Origin: Candidatus Nanopelagicaceae bacterium
GTDB lineage: Bacteria; Actinomycetota; Actinomycetes; Nanopelagicales; Nanopelagicaceae
Length of the DNA: 42,641 bases
Reading direction: 5' to 3'
Assembly: GCA_018882735.1 (NCBI GenBank)
Contig: VERH01000008.1
Span: 1 to 42,641, forward strand
The notes beneath the pieces were generated by a model. The model worked only from the letters and a program-made list of their open reading frames with translations, made no database searches and was not told the origin of the DNA. The number at the start of each line of letters is the position of its first letter. The first letter of the stretch is position 1. Shown one piece after another: positions 18,642 to 27,547 of the stretch. Position numbers and translations under genes: made by a program.

Positions 18642-19436
18642 CTAGTGCTCGTCCGCCAGCGCTCCTGTTATGTAGAGAGCTGTAAGAAGCGTGAATATGT
18701 AGGCCTGTAGGCATTGGACCATGAACTCAAAGAAGGTCAGCGCAATCGCGACCACGAATGAGAATGGGCTAACTAACTTCAATCCAATCACGCCTTGTAG
18801 TAGGTGCTCGCCACCAAGTATGAATACGAGCAAGAGCAAGTGCCCAGCGAACATATTTGCAAAGAGACGCAAACTCAACGTCATTGGTCGAACGATGAAA
18901 TATGTTGCCAACTCTAGCGGCGTGATCAAGATGTAAGCAGGCTTAGGAACGCCAGGGATGAACATGATTCCCTTTAAGTAGGAAATTAATCCATGGCGTC
19001 GCACGCCGATGTAATGGAATACAAAGAATGTTATTGCAGCAAGTACATAAGGAAATGAAACTCGGGACATCGTTGGGAATTGGATGAGCGGCACGATTCC
19101 GAAGACGTTGTTGACGAGAATAAATGTAAAGAGCGTGAATAGATAAGGAACAAATCGCATGAACTCATGGCCGATGACATCGCGACCAAGATCATTTCTC
19201 ACAAAGCCGTAGATGCTCTCACCGGCGAATTGGAGTTTTGATGGAACGACCGCGGACTTACGGGCTGCGAGGATAAAGAAGACCGAGATGATTAGGACTG
19301 AGAGGAAAGCTAAGAGGATTGGTTTCGTAGCAAACGAATTGCCATCAATAAACGGAGGGAGGTTGAAGTCACCAGCGTCGGGAGGATTGAAGCCCTCATC
19401 CTTGACGCCTTCAGTAGCTGCGTAGACGCGCAACAT
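18642..19436 (-). CDS. atpB: ATP synthase Fo subunit a
   Basis: 264-residue membrane subunit forming the proton half-channels. The essential arginine is in SLRLFANMFAGHLLL; the C-terminal helix block FFEFMVQCLQAYIFTLLTALYI with the conserved Glu and Gln is present. The start ATG (19434-19436) follows a TAAGGAG Shine-Dalgarno by only 2 nt; a TTG one codon later would have better spacing, so the exact start is uncertain by one residue. First structural subunit of the atp operon, with 198 bp between it and the small AtpI-like gene. Confidence 0.96.
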   Translation of the reverse strand: MLRVYAATEGVKDEGFNPPDAGDFNLPPFIDGNSFATKPILLAFLSVLIISVFFILAARKSAVVPSKLQFAGESIYGFVRNDLGRDVIGHEFMRFVPYLFTLFTFILVNNVFGIVPLIQFPTMSRVSFPYVLAAITFFVFHYIGVRRHGLISYLKGIMFIPGVPKPAYILITPLELATYFIVRPMTLSLRLFANMFAGHLLLLVFILGGEHLLQGVIGLKLVSPFSFVVAIALTFFEFMVQCLQAYIFTLLTALYITGALADEH

Positions 19437-19634
19437 GACTCCTTAGTGGGTAAATCGGTCTTTAGTTCACTACGGGGTAAAGAGTTCTTGCGGGGAAGTC
19501 GGCGCAACCCTATTGGTTAGTCGCTAGGTGTGAGAAATCGAAAAGGTACGGGCTGGGAGTTATCTGGGCTACTTGTAATGGCTTTCGGGTTGCCCATCGA
19601 ATTGGGCTCGCGCATAGAAACTCGCCCGCAGTAA
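19437..19634 (-). promoter_or_regulatory. 198-bp leader upstream of atpB, probable atp promoter region
   Basis: No open frame of note lies here. It ends with a strong Shine-Dalgarno (AAGGAG) for atpB. A 5-bp hairpin GCCCA-TCGAAT-TGGGC is visible on the plus strand within it. I cannot pick a convincing -35/-10 pair by eye, but this is the only gap large enough for the main promoter of the structural atp genes. Confidence 0.35.
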
Positions 19635-19826
19635 CTAATCTCGGCCGAACCGGAGCCAGATCAGGTAGAGGGCCGAACCCATTCCAAGCAGAAGCCCCCC
19701 AAGAAGAAAGAAATCGGTATCAAGCCACCAATCCAGGCCATAACCGATACCGCCCCAGATAAGCAGGCCAGAGAGCATGTAACCAAAGATGGTCCAAAAG
19801 GCGTTCTCATCATTCTTAGCACTCAC
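19635..19826 (-). CDS. AtpZ/AtpI-family small membrane protein
   Basis: 63 residues with two hydrophobic helices (about 9-31 and 37-57) joined by the DWWLDTD loop. This matches the AtpZ/AtpI family encoded ahead of atp operons, thought to help assemble the c-ring or to move Mg2+ or Ca2+. The conserved first-helix pattern (GYMLSGLLIWGGIGYGLDWWLDT) is characteristic. Its start overlaps the stop of the preceding four-helix membrane gene by 4 nt. Confidence 0.8.
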   Translation of the reverse strand: MSAKNDENAFWTIFGYMLSGLLIWGGIGYGLDWWLDTDFFLLGGLLLGMGSALYLIWLRFGRD

Positions 19827-20257
19827 TCTTTATCGCTCCTCTCTCCGACAGGGGGCACCGGAAGAGGCAACTGTAACCGTAGCCGTAGGAAGGCCCTAAC
19901 TTCCCCGCCTAACCATGCGAATGCAATCGCAAGCGCACTTACGCCAAAGGCGGTTCGATCCACGCTCTCCGGAGAGCTCAGGCGAGTTACCGCAATCAAG
20001 AAGAGCGCCATGAAGAAGAGCTTGGTGAAGTAAGAGAACATGGCAAGGGCCATCGTTGCAATTGGATTTACATCTTTAGTGAACTTTGCGACCAGCATCG
20101 ACACAGAAAAGAAGATTAGAACTGTGAAAGATGCCAGGAGTGCACCAAATAGTCCGCTACTTCCTGAGACAAACCAAGATATGACTGCAGCAAGAATGGT
20201 GACTACAACTGAGGGAATAAGTGCGCCGCGCCACATCGCGTTATTTGAATTCTCCAT
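19823..20257 (-). CDS. Four-helix membrane protein, ATP synthase I-like
   Basis: 144 residues with four predicted membrane helices (about 13-32, 36-57, 67-90, 103-122) and a basic/Pro-rich cytoplasmic tail. Position and topology correspond to the ATP-synthase-associated protein I found just ahead of atp genes in mycobacteria and other actinobacteria; sequence similarity cannot be scored by eye. It sits 7 bp after wecA and overlaps the AtpZ-like gene by 4 nt, so all three are likely cotranscribed. Confidence 0.7.
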   Translation of the reverse strand: MENSNNAMWRGALIPSVVVTILAAVISWFVSGSSGLFGALLASFTVLIFFSVSMLVAKFTKDVNPIATMALAMFSYFTKLFFMALFLIAVTRLSSPESVDRTAFGVSALAIAFAWLGGEVRAFLRLRLQLPLPVPPVGERSDKE

Positions 20258-20264
20258 TAAATCT

Positions 20265-21347
20265 TCACACTCCCGTTACCGACTTAGTTCGCTTAGTTAT
20301 CGCAAAGGCGAAGAGAAACAAAATTGGTCCAGCAGAAAAGGCTAACCAGACAGGAACAAAAGCTGAGAGCATCGCGGGGATCGCCAACATCGCAGTTGCA
20401 AAGTAGAGAATGACCGCTGTGCGCTGTTGCGAGTTACCTAGTTTCATAAGTTTGTGATGTAAGTGCTCTTTATCCGGTGCAAATGGTGACTTTCCTTGGC
20501 GGAGCCGGCGCAAGATAGCTAGTCCAAAATCAAGAAGTGGCACAGCAAGAACTGCAAAGGGAAGAAGTAATGGGAGTGCTGCTGGTCCGATATCTTCCGC
20601 GAAGACCGCATTTGCATCAATCTGGCCCATCAAGGTGATCGCCGAGGCCGCGAGCAATAACCCAAGAAACATTGATCCAGAATCCCCCATAAAAATCCGC
20701 GCTGGATAGATGTTATGAGGCAAAAATCCTATGCAGATCCCAATCACAATCGCCGTTGCAAGTGAAGGTGCGCCAGCGCGGCTAAAGCCATTTTCTACAG
20801 CAAGAAGATAAGCAAAACCAAAAAATGCCGCTGCTGAGATTCCCACAATCCCGGTAGCTAATCCATCTAGTCCATCTACGAAATTCACGGCGTTAATTAT
20901 GATTATCACTACAAGGACTGTTAGGAATTGACCAATATTGGTTGGCAAAATGATGATTCCATTAATCGGTAACCAAAGTAATTGAATTCCAAAGATCAAC
21001 AAGATTCCAGCAGCTAGACCTTGTCCGGCAAGTTTTGTAACCGCATCCAACTCAAAGCGATCATCAAGCACTCCGATTAAAAGTACGAATGTTCCGGCAA
21101 GGAAGATTCCAAGTAACTCGCGGCTATATGCCTTTCCTACCAATTCCAAGTTCTGTACGGCTACAAGCGTTGCTGCCATCGCAAGCCACATCGCAACTCC
21201 GCCCCACCGGGGTGTGGTCTCGGTGTGGATGTCACGGTCTCGAACCTGAGCTACGGCGCGAAAACGCAGCGCAAAATTCCGAACAATCGGAGTGAGCATG
21301 TAGGTAAGAGTTGCTGCTATGAAGAGCGTTAAAGAGTACTCGCGCAT
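20265..21347 (-). CDS. wecA: Polyprenyl-phosphate GlcNAc-1-phosphate transferase (WecA family)
   Basis: 360-residue integral membrane enzyme that moves GlcNAc-1-phosphate from UDP-GlcNAc onto the lipid carrier, the first step of arabinogalactan- or teichoic-type wall polymer synthesis. Family motifs: RDIHTETTPRWGG near the N-terminus, the Mg-binding pair in GVLDDRFELD, NAVNFVDGLDGLA, RIFMGDSGSMFLG, and DKEHLHHKLM (the HxHH motif that distinguishes WecA-type from MraY). About 10-11 membrane helices. It overlaps glyA by one base and precedes the atp cluster as in Mycobacterium (rfe). Confidence 0.92.
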   Translation of the reverse strand: MREYSLTLFIAATLTYMLTPIVRNFALRFRAVAQVRDRDIHTETTPRWGGVAMWLAMAATLVAVQNLELVGKAYSRELLGIFLAGTFVLLIGVLDDRFELDAVTKLAGQGLAAGILLIFGIQLLWLPINGIIILPTNIGQFLTVLVVIIIINAVNFVDGLDGLATGIVGISAAAFFGFAYLLAVENGFSRAGAPSLATAIVIGICIGFLPHNIYPARIFMGDSGSMFLGLLLAASAITLMGQIDANAVFAEDIGPAALPLLLPFAVLAVPLLDFGLAILRRLRQGKSPFAPDKEHLHHKLMKLGNSQQRTAVILYFATAMLAIPAMLSAFVPVWLAFSAGPILFLFAFAITKRTKSVTGV

Positions 21348-22609
21348 TACCGTGGGTAGACAGGGAACTTCGCCGTCAAGGCGTTGACCTCACTACGGAT
21401 AGCGGCTGCCTTTGCATCATCGGCTCCATCCTTAATAGCGCGCGCAATGAGTGAGGCGATTATCGGCATCTCGGTAACGCTCATACCTTGAGTTGTTACC
21501 GCAGGAGTTCCAACGCGAATTCCGCTCGTTACCGCCGGAGTTTCTGGATCATATGGAATCGCATTCTTATTTAAGGTGATTCCAGATTTACCGCAACGCT
21601 CATCAGCAACTTTTCCATTAATTCCAGTGCTACGGATATCAATAAGTGCAAGATGGGTATCAGTTCCACCCGAAACTGCGCGCATACCCTCTTTCTCAAG
21701 GGCGCTGGCCAAGGCTTGGCAGTTCACAATTACTTGCTTGGCATAATGCTGGTAAGAGGTATCTAGACATTCCTTAAGCGCAATTGCTTTAGCTGCAACG
21801 GCGCTCATGATCGGTCCGCCCTGCATTCCAGGGAATACCGCTTTATCAATCGCAGCAGCATGCGCAGCCTTTGAAAGAATCATTCCGCCGCGCGGGCCGC
21901 GTAGAACTTTATGGGTAGTAAATGAAACGACATCGGCATACGGAACGGGAGATGGAATCGCCTTTCCGGCGACCAATCCGATGAAGTGTGCGGCGTCGAC
22001 CCACATTATCGCTCCAACCTCATCGCAAATCTCGCGAATGATTTTGAAATCAATTAACCGTGGATAAGCGGTTGCGCCAGAACAGATCATCTTTGGACGG
22101 ACTCGCTTAGCAGTCTCGCGCAATTCGTCATAATCAATTAGCTCATCTTCTTTTCTAACTCCATATGACTCGACGTTAAACCACTTACCCGAGAAATTTA
22201 CTTTTGACCCATGGGTTAAATGGCCACCGTGAGGAAGTGACATCGCAAGCACCGTGTCCCCTGGTCTTGTAAATGCTTGATAAACCGCAACGTTGGCACT
22301 TGCGCCGGAGTGGGGTTGTAAATTCGCATGTTCTGCGCCAAACAATTCTTTCGCACGCTCGATACCGATAATTTCTGCTTTATCAACTTCTTCGCAGCCA
22401 CCGTAATATCGCTTTCCAGGATAACCCTCGGCATATTTATTAGAGAGGGTTGAGCCAAGCGCCGTTAGAACGGCTGGCGATGTGAAGTTCTCACTTGCAA
22501 TTAATTGTAAGTTTTTGCGTTGCCGATCTAATTCAGATAGGAGAATCGCGGCAATCTCGGGATCTTGAGATTTAAGTTGGTCAAAATCAGCGCCAAAGAA
22601 TTGCGACAT
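21347..22609 (-). CDS. glyA: Serine hydroxymethyltransferase
   Basis: 420-residue PLP enzyme converting serine plus tetrahydrofolate to glycine plus methylene-THF. The PLP lysine is Lys234 in TTHKVLRGPRGG; the N-terminal IASENFTS and YAEGYPGKRYYGG blocks and VDAAHFIGL are all intact. Normal length. It is embedded between a YrdC-domain gene (10 bp upstream) and wecA (1-bp overlap), the usual actinobacterial neighbourhood. No glycine riboswitch is possible in the 10-bp gap. Confidence 0.97.
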   Translation of the reverse strand: MSQFFGADFDQLKSQDPEIAAILLSELDRQRKNLQLIASENFTSPAVLTALGSTLSNKYAEGYPGKRYYGGCEEVDKAEIIGIERAKELFGAEHANLQPHSGASANVAVYQAFTRPGDTVLAMSLPHGGHLTHGSKVNFSGKWFNVESYGVRKEDELIDYDELRETAKRVRPKMICSGATAYPRLIDFKIIREICDEVGAIMWVDAAHFIGLVAGKAIPSPVPYADVVSFTTHKVLRGPRGGMILSKAAHAAAIDKAVFPGMQGGPIMSAVAAKAIALKECLDTSYQHYAKQVIVNCQALASALEKEGMRAVSGGTDTHLALIDIRSTGINGKVADERCGKSGITLNKNAIPYDPETPAVTSGIRVGTPAVTTQGMSVTEMPIIASLIARAIKDGADDAKAAAIRSEVNALTAKFPVYPR

Positions 22610-22619
22610 GGCGGAAATC

Positions 22620-23285
22620 TTAGGCGGGAACAGCGATATTCGGGGTTACCGAACGTAGTTCGGCGAGTGATATGGCTCCCGCTCGCTTTAGCGTGATGCC
22701 ATCTGATTTCACAGAAATTACGGTACTTGTGGGGCCCTCAGCCAATTCACCAGCATCGAAGAAATATGCGTAATCTGCATCGAGCGCCGGAAAGAGCGGC
22801 CCGCGTCGCTTTGGTGGCATTCCTGCTCTATTTGCTGAGGACATTGCAAGCGGTCCTGCAGCGAGCGCAACTCTCTGCAAGAAATCTGAAGCCGGAACTC
22901 GAATCGCAATCTCCTCTAGTGATCTTGCATCACCTAGATCCCACACAAGGCCTTGTGCTGGTGCAATATTCAGAGTTAATAATCCAGGCCAAAATTTCTC
23001 ACAGATTGATTGAGTGGTCGGGCCAAATTCATTTGTGATTCCCGTTGCGGTTTTTACATCTCCTACTATGACTTGCGCGGCGACTCCAAGTGCATCACCG
23101 CGAAGGATATGCATCTTCTTCACAGCACCATGATTAAAAGCATCGGCAACAAATACGTAAGCATGTTCAATCGGAGCAATAATCAATCGACCATCGCGAA
23201 GCGCTTCTACTGCTTTTGTTACCTCTTCAGATAGATCAGATCCGGCGGAAATTAATTCTGGGAGCGAGATTGTTTCGGCCATCAC
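22620..23285 (-). CDS. YrdC/Sua5-domain protein with degraded active-site motifs
   Basis: 221 residues in the genomic place of the tRNA threonylcarbamoyl-AMP synthase (TsaC/Sua5). Family features kept: FWPGLLTL, the GDA segment, SSANRAGMPP, and the C-terminal GPTSTVI-SV-G-LKRAGAIS block. Features lost: the N-terminal P-T-[DE]-T-x-Y-G-[LI] motif reads PIEHAYVF (38-45), and the K-x-R...P segment that binds ATP and threonine reads LRGDALGVAA (61-70), so the Lys, second-position Arg and Pro are all replaced. Either the function has changed or another TsaC is present elsewhere. The start overlaps prmC by 4 nt. Confidence 0.75.
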   Translation of the reverse strand: MMAETISLPELISAGSDLSEEVTKAVEALRDGRLIIAPIEHAYVFVADAFNHGAVKKMHILRGDALGVAAQVIVGDVKTATGITNEFGPTTQSICEKFWPGLLTLNIAPAQGLVWDLGDARSLEEIAIRVPASDFLQRVALAAGPLAMSSANRAGMPPKRRGPLFPALDADYAYFFDAGELAEGPTSTVISVKSDGITLKRAGAISLAELRSVTPNIAVPA

Positions 23286-24160
23286 TCACCATTCCTTCCC
23301 AGATTATTTCTTCGCGCTGTCAGCCATCTTGGTCGGTCAGCTAGATCCTTGAAGTGGGCAATATCAACGTAGTCCGGCGCAAGGAGCGCTGCAAGCGTTT
23401 CCACTTGAGATTCATGATGCTCGAGGATTAATAGGCCGCCTGGCTTAAGGATTCGCGTCGCGCTTTCGATGAATTGGGAAGGTACTTCAATTCCAGCTAT
23501 TCCACCGAAGAGCGCGGTGGCTGGTTCGTGGCTAACCACTTCTGTTGGGAGCGCCGAACCATCAGGAATGTAAGGTGGATTTGTTACAACTAAGTCGCAC
23601 TTAATGCCTTCAAGGGCTGTGGCAACATCATCTTTTACCACTCGGACATCGACATCGTGCTTAGCGATATTTCGCTCCAGCCAAGCAAGGGCTCCCTTCT
23701 CGCTTTCCACCGCAACAACTTGAACAGCGAGGTTTCGCTTACGAGCTTCATCAGCAATTGAGATTGCAATTGCGCCGCTACCTGCGCCTAAATCAACTAC
23801 TGATGTGCGATTTCCAGTCCGCCAAGTAGCTGAAGATTGAATCCGTTCAATCTCAACTAAAGCTGCGTCTACAAGTAATTCAGTTTCTGGTCGTGGGATT
23901 AGGACCCCAGGGCCGACATCAAAAGAAAGATAACGAAAGTGCGCCTCGCCCGTTAGATATTGAACCGGGATTCCAGATTTTCTCTCCGAGATTAGATTTG
24001 TGAACTCAGCTTCTTGTTCAGGTGAGAAATTAAATTCCTTTGCGTGTAGCTCCATCCTGCCAACGCCTAAAACAAATGCTGCTAATAACTCCGCATCTAC
24101 TTCAGATATTGAAGATTCTGATAACTCTCGTCTTGCGACTCGCAATAGCTCTTTAAGCAT
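23282..24160 (-). CDS. prmC: Peptide chain release factor N5-glutamine methyltransferase
   Basis: 292-residue SAM-dependent methyltransferase that methylates the GGQ glutamine of release factors. The N-terminal helical domain (1-80) recognises the factor; VVDLGAGSGAIAIS is the SAM-binding motif and VTNPPYIPDG carries the catalytic NPPY. It lies 3 bp after its substrate gene prfA, which supports the call. Confidence 0.95.
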   Translation of the reverse strand: MLKELLRVARRELSESSISEVDAELLAAFVLGVGRMELHAKEFNFSPEQEAEFTNLISERKSGIPVQYLTGEAHFRYLSFDVGPGVLIPRPETELLVDAALVEIERIQSSATWRTGNRTSVVDLGAGSGAIAISIADEARKRNLAVQVVAVESEKGALAWLERNIAKHDVDVRVVKDDVATALEGIKCDLVVTNPPYIPDGSALPTEVVSHEPATALFGGIAGIEVPSQFIESATRILKPGGLLILEHHESQVETLAALLAPDYVDIAHFKDLADRPRWLTARRNNLGRNGE

Positions 24161-24163
24161 CGC

Positions 24164-25258
24164 TTAAGCCTCTGCTGCAGCCAGCTTCTCAGCTTTATCT
24201 GCATCGAGAAGGGCGCCAATCACTTCATCTAATCCACCATTAATGACTGCATCTAAATTATTTGCTTTGAAATTAACGCGATGATCAGTGAGTCGATTTT
24301 CCGGGAAGTTATAGGTGCGAATTCGCTCAGAACGATCAACGGTTCTTACCTGGGACTTTCTAGTTGCAGCTGCCTCGGCATCGGCTGCTTCTTGGGCGGC
24401 GGCTAAGAGTCGCGCGCGCAAGATTCGAAGCGCTGACTCTTTATTCTGAAGTTGGCTCTTCTCGTTCTGGCAAGAAACCACAATCCCTGTTGGGATATGG
24501 GTGATTCGTACTGCAGAATCAGTTGTATTAACGCTCTGCCCGCCGGGGCCAGAAGAGCGATAGACATCAATTCGTAACTCATTCATATTTACCTGTACAT
24601 CTATTTCTTCGGCTTCCGGCAGTACCAGCACTCCGGCTGCGGAGGTATGAATTCGCCCCTGTGACTCCGTCTCGGGAACGCGTTGAACTCGATGCACGCC
24701 ACCTTCAAATTTCAATTTTGAGAACGGAGCCGTGCCAGGCTCGCTATTCCCGCGGGCTTTAACGGCAACAGATACATCTTTATACCCACCCAAATCGCTC
24801 TCGGTGGCATCGATAATCTCAGTCTTCCAACCCTGCTTTTCAGCGTAACGGAGATACATACGTAGCAAGTCGCCCGCAAATAAGGCAGATTCATCGCCAC
24901 CTGCACCTGCTTTGATTTCAAGGATTACATCGCGATCATCATTTGGATCACGTGGCAGCAACAACTCTTCTAATTTCTCTCCAGCTTCTAGCAAAGCAGA
25001 TTCCAACGCAGGAATCTCAGCGGCAAATTCTGGATCCACATCAGCTAACTCTTTGGCTGCTTTCAAATCATCATCGCAACTTTTATATTGGCGATAACCA
25101 GCAATGATGGGACCGAGTTGGGCATAACGTTTACCAAGCTGGCGGGCTTTACCTTGATCTGCGTGAATTGATGGATCGGCCATCTGGGCCTCAAGTGATT
25201 CATACTCTTTCAAGATTTCTGGCATGGAAGCAAAACGCTCGGTGCTCTTCTCTTTCAT
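24164..25258 (-). CDS. prfA: Peptide chain release factor 1
   Basis: 364-residue RF1, which reads UAA and UAG. The GGQ peptidyl-hydrolysis motif is in [17 protein letters not shown]; the stop-codon recognition tripeptide P-x-T is PET in [14 protein letters not shown], where E. coli has PAT and most actinobacteria have PVT or similar. The N-terminal coiled domain is present. The ATG is preceded by GGGAGCAAGCG, a fair ribosome site. Cotranscribed with prmC. Confidence 0.96.
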   Translation of the reverse strand: MKEKSTERFASMPEILKEYESLEAQMADPSIHADQGKARQLGKRYAQLGPIIAGYRQYKSCDDDLKAAKELADVDPEFAAEIPALESALLEAGEKLEELLLPRDPNDDRDVILEIKAGAGGDESALFAGDLLRMYLRYAEKQGWKTEIIDATESDLGGYKDVSVAVKARGNSEPGTAPFSKLKFEGGVHRVQRVPETESQGRIHTSAAGVLVLPEAEEIDVQVNMNELRIDVYRSSGPGGQSVNTTDSAVRITHIPTGIVVSCQNEKSQLQNKESALRILRARLLAAAQEAADAEAAATRKSQVRTVDRSERIRTYNFPENRLTDHRVNFKANNLDAVINGGLDEVIGALLDADKAEKLAAAEA

Positions 25259-25300
25259 CGCTTGCTCCCTTCGCTAACTAATCTCTAACTAAAACCCTAG

Positions 25301-25346
25301 ATAAATAAAAAGAGACCGCGCCCCAAATTGCGGGAGATGCGGTCTC
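25301..25346 (-). terminator. Intrinsic terminator after rpmE
   Basis: On the minus strand GAGACCGC (25346-25339) pairs with GCGGTCTC (25319-25312) around an internal CCC/GGG helix, followed by TTTTTATTTAT (25311-25301). It lies 11 nt after the rpmE stop and before prfA, so rho-rpmE and prfA-prmC-glyA-wecA are probably separate or attenuated units. Confidence 0.8.
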
Positions 25347-25357
25347 GTTTTGAAAAG

Positions 25358-25579
25358 CTACTTCTTAGTTGGTTTTGCTTTCTGAATACGCTCTTGGAAT
25401 TTAGCTACGCGTCCACCAGTATCAAGGATGCGCTGCTTGCCAGTATAAAAAGGATGGCAGACCGAGCAGACTTCAACGAATAGTGAGCCAGACTCGATTG
25501 TGGAGCGAGTTTGGAAGGTCTCGCCGCAACCACAGGTAACAGTGGTCGCCCCATAATTTGGGTGAATCTCGTTCTTCAT
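25358..25579 (-). CDS. rpmE: 50S ribosomal protein L31, zinc-binding form
   Basis: 73 residues. Four cysteines are at the zinc-ribbon positions (CGC near 16-18, CSVC at 38-41), marking the C+ form; organisms with this form can often swap to a zinc-free paralogue when zinc is scarce, but no paralogue is in this window. AAGGAG lies 5 nt before the ATG. It is placed directly after rho and is followed by a terminator. Confidence 0.96.
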   Translation of the reverse strand: MKNEIHPNYGATTVTCGCGETFQTRSTIESGSLFVEVCSVCHPFYTGKQRILDTGGRVAKFQERIQKAKPTKK

Positions 25580-25672
25580 TACTTCTCCTTAACTTTGGCT
25601 GGGTCCAACTCGGGTTTGATGCGAGCCGGTGAACCAGCGGATGCGAAGGTTACCCGGGCGCTCGAGAAAGGG

Positions 25673-27334
25673 CTAATTCCCGCTTTGATCCGGGCCGACG
25701 GTGGTCTTCTGGACCTGCATCAAGAACTCCACATTGGACTTCGTGCCCTTCATCTTCTCAAGCAGTAGCTCGAGGGCTTGTTGTGAATCAAGGGCATGTA
25801 GGACGCGACGAAGTTTCCAGACAATATTTAGTTCTTCTGGGCCCATAAGGATCTCTTCCTTACGAGTACCGGATGCATCGACATCAACGGCTGGGAAGAT
25901 GCGCTTATCGGCAAATTTACGATCAAGCTTCAACTCCATATTTCCAGTTCCCTTGAACTCTTCGAAGATAACTTCATCCATCTTAGAACCAGTCTCAACG
26001 AGGGCTGTTGCAAGAATTGTTAGTGAGCCGCCATCTTCAATATTTCTAGCAGCGCCAAAGAACTTCTTTGGTGGATATAAAGCAGCCGAATCAACACCAC
26101 CGGAGAGAATTCTTCCTGATGCCGGAGCTGCGATGTTATATGCACGACCGAGACGAGTAATCGAATCAAGAAGTACTACGACATCATGTCCGAGCTCTAC
26201 AAGTCGCTTGGCGCGCTCGATCGCAAGTTCGGCAACTGAAGTGTGATCATCAGCTGGGCGATCGAAAGTTGAAGCAATGACTTCACCCTTGACCGAGCGT
26301 TGCATATCGGTAACTTCTTCTGGACGCTCATCCACAAGAACTACCATCAAGTGACATTCTGGATTGTTAGTAGTGATCGCATTTGCGATGGATTGGAGCA
26401 CCATCGTCTTTCCAGCTTTTGGTGGGGAGACGATAAGTCCGCGTTGGCCTTTACCAATCGGTGAAATCAGATCAATTACACGAGTAGTCAAGATATTTGG
26501 TTCAGTCTCAAGACGTAGACGTTCTTGCGGATAAAGTGGAACTAGCTTTGAGAAATCAACGCGATCGCGCGCTGTTTCTGGATCCATTCCATTTACGGTA
26601 TCGACGCGAACTAGCGCATTGAATTTCTCTCGCCTCTCCCCTTCGCGAGGTTGGCGAACTTGTCCAGTTACGACATCGCCCTTACGTAATCCGTAGCGAC
26701 GGACTTGGGAGAGTGAGACATAGACATCGTTTGGACCAGGAAGATATCCGCCAGTCCGAATAAATGCGTAATTTTCGAGGATATCGAGCAAGCCGCCGAC
26801 TGGAAGTAGAACATCATCCTCAGAGATAACAATCTCGCGCTCTCTACCTCTATCGCCTCTATCTGCTCTATCGCCACGATCACGATTACGGTCGCGACCT
26901 CTATCGCCACGATCTCCTCGATCACGGTGACGGTCACGGCGGAAGTCACGATCACGGTCATAGCCGCGGCTCTCTCGTCCGCTATCTGATGAATTTCCTT
27001 CATTTGAATTGCGCTCTGATGAGTTATCAGATTGCGCTACTTCATCATTGCTTGAATCTGAATCTTCGTCCGCATCATCTCCGTTATCGTCAGAGTTATC
27101 CGATGAATTGCGATTGCGGCGCTGCATCCGAGCGGCTCGACGAGCTTCGCGCTCAAGTCGGGCTGCTTCTCTGTTTGCGGCCTGGAGGTCGGAGATTGCT
27201 TGGATTAAATCTGGTTTCTTCATATCGCTTGCGCCTTCGATACCTAAATTGGCGGCGATCTTTTTTAGCTCTGGGAGTAGCAACGCAGATAGGTCGCCAG
27301 AATCTCGCCGAGCACGTGTGCTGGTTTCTGCCAT
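25673..27334 (-). CDS. rho: Transcription termination factor Rho with large disordered insertion
   Basis: 553-residue hexameric RNA helicase ending transcripts. N-terminal helical domain 8-50; residues about 70-168 form an insertion, first Ser/Asn/Asp-rich (77-118), then a run of RD, RG and RDRG units (120-167); the primary RNA-binding domain resumes with [18 protein letters not shown]. The P-loop is PPKAGKT (304-310); [13 protein letters not shown] and the Q/R-loop region ([14 protein letters not shown]) are intact. Actinobacterial Rho proteins often carry such charged insertions, which raise RNA affinity. Only a weak AG-rich ribosome site is visible; a 213-bp leader precedes it. Confidence 0.96.
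   Translation of the reverse strand: MAETSTRARRDSGDLSALLLPELKKIAANLGIEGASDMKKPDLIQAISDLQAANREAARLEREARRAARMQRRNRNSSDNSDDNGDDADEDSDSSNDEVAQSDNSSERNSNEGNSSDSGRESRGYDRDRDFRRDRHRDRGDRGDRGRDRNRDRGDRADRGDRGREREIVISEDDVLLPVGGLLDILENYAFIRTGGYLPGPNDVYVSLSQVRRYGLRKGDVVTGQVRQPREGERREKFNALVRVDTVNGMDPETARDRVDFSKLVPLYPQERLRLETEPNILTTRVIDLISPIGKGQRGLIVSPPKAGKTMVLQSIANAITTNNPECHLMVVLVDERPEEVTDMQRSVKGEVIASTFDRPADDHTSVAELAIERAKRLVELGHDVVVLLDSITRLGRAYNIAAPASGRILSGGVDSAALYPPKKFFGAARNIEDGGSLTILATALVETGSKMDEVIFEEFKGTGNMELKLDRKFADKRIFPAVDVDASGTRKEEILMGPEELNIVWKLRRVLHALDSQQALELLLEKMKGTKSNVEFLMQVQKTTVGPDQSGN
26834..26977 (-). repeat. rho: Short in-frame repeats coding the Arg/Asp/Gly-rich tract of Rho
   Basis: Codes for Rho residues about 120-167, built from reiterated CGTGAT/CGAGGC-type codon pairs (RD, RG, DRG units). 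The unit spacing is irregular and there are no identical spacers, so this is coding low-complexity DNA and not an array. Repeat number may vary between strains. Confidence 0.6.
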
Positions 27335-27547
27335 CTATATTTCTTTCTTTTTATCTAGGTTTAGCTAGAGATCTTGGATTTTAGTTTTCTTAGAGATGTG
27401 ATTTATTACTTGTGGGACTTGAGAGCAACATAGATTTATTCGCCCTACAAGAATCAGATTTTCTAAGACCCGGCTCGAATGCTGCCGAACGTGAAGAAAT
27501 GTATCAGCCGCCCCCCAAACTCAACAAATTGAGGTTTGGCGGCAAAA
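27335..27547 (-). other. thrB-rho intergenic region / rho leader
   Basis: 213 bp between the thrB stop and the rho ATG. It starts with a strong hairpin at 27507-27543 (listed separately). The rest is A/T-rich on the rho side and ends in AGAAAGAAATATAG before the ATG. It probably holds the rho promoter. Autoregulation of rho by premature Rho-dependent termination in its leader is known in other bacteria; nothing here proves it. I see no other coding potential worth reporting. Confidence 0.35.
27507..27543 (-). terminator. Stable hairpin directly after thrB, no T-tract
   Basis: GCCGCC at one end pairs with GGCGGC at the other; CTCAA/TTGAG and AAA/TTT continue the stem to a 4-nt loop, with one CCCC/GGGG asymmetric bulge. 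It begins 4 nt after the thrB TAA. On the mRNA strand it is followed by TGATACATTT, not a T-run, so it may be a 3'-end stabiliser for a transcript ended by Rho. Confidence 0.4.

Noticed and set aside
25701-26246. 181-codon plus-strand frame opposite rho
   Set aside because: Antisense shadow of a conserved gene, Ser/Ala-rich, no start signals.
26834-26977. Repeated short units that look like a CRISPR or tandem-repeat array
   Set aside because: The units are irregular codon repeats in frame with rho and code for RD/RG residues; there are no spacers or equal-length repeats.
27390-27431. Possible 13-codon upstream ORF in the rho leader (minus strand)
   Set aside because: No Shine-Dalgarno or correctly spaced -10 box, and a frame this short is expected by chance.
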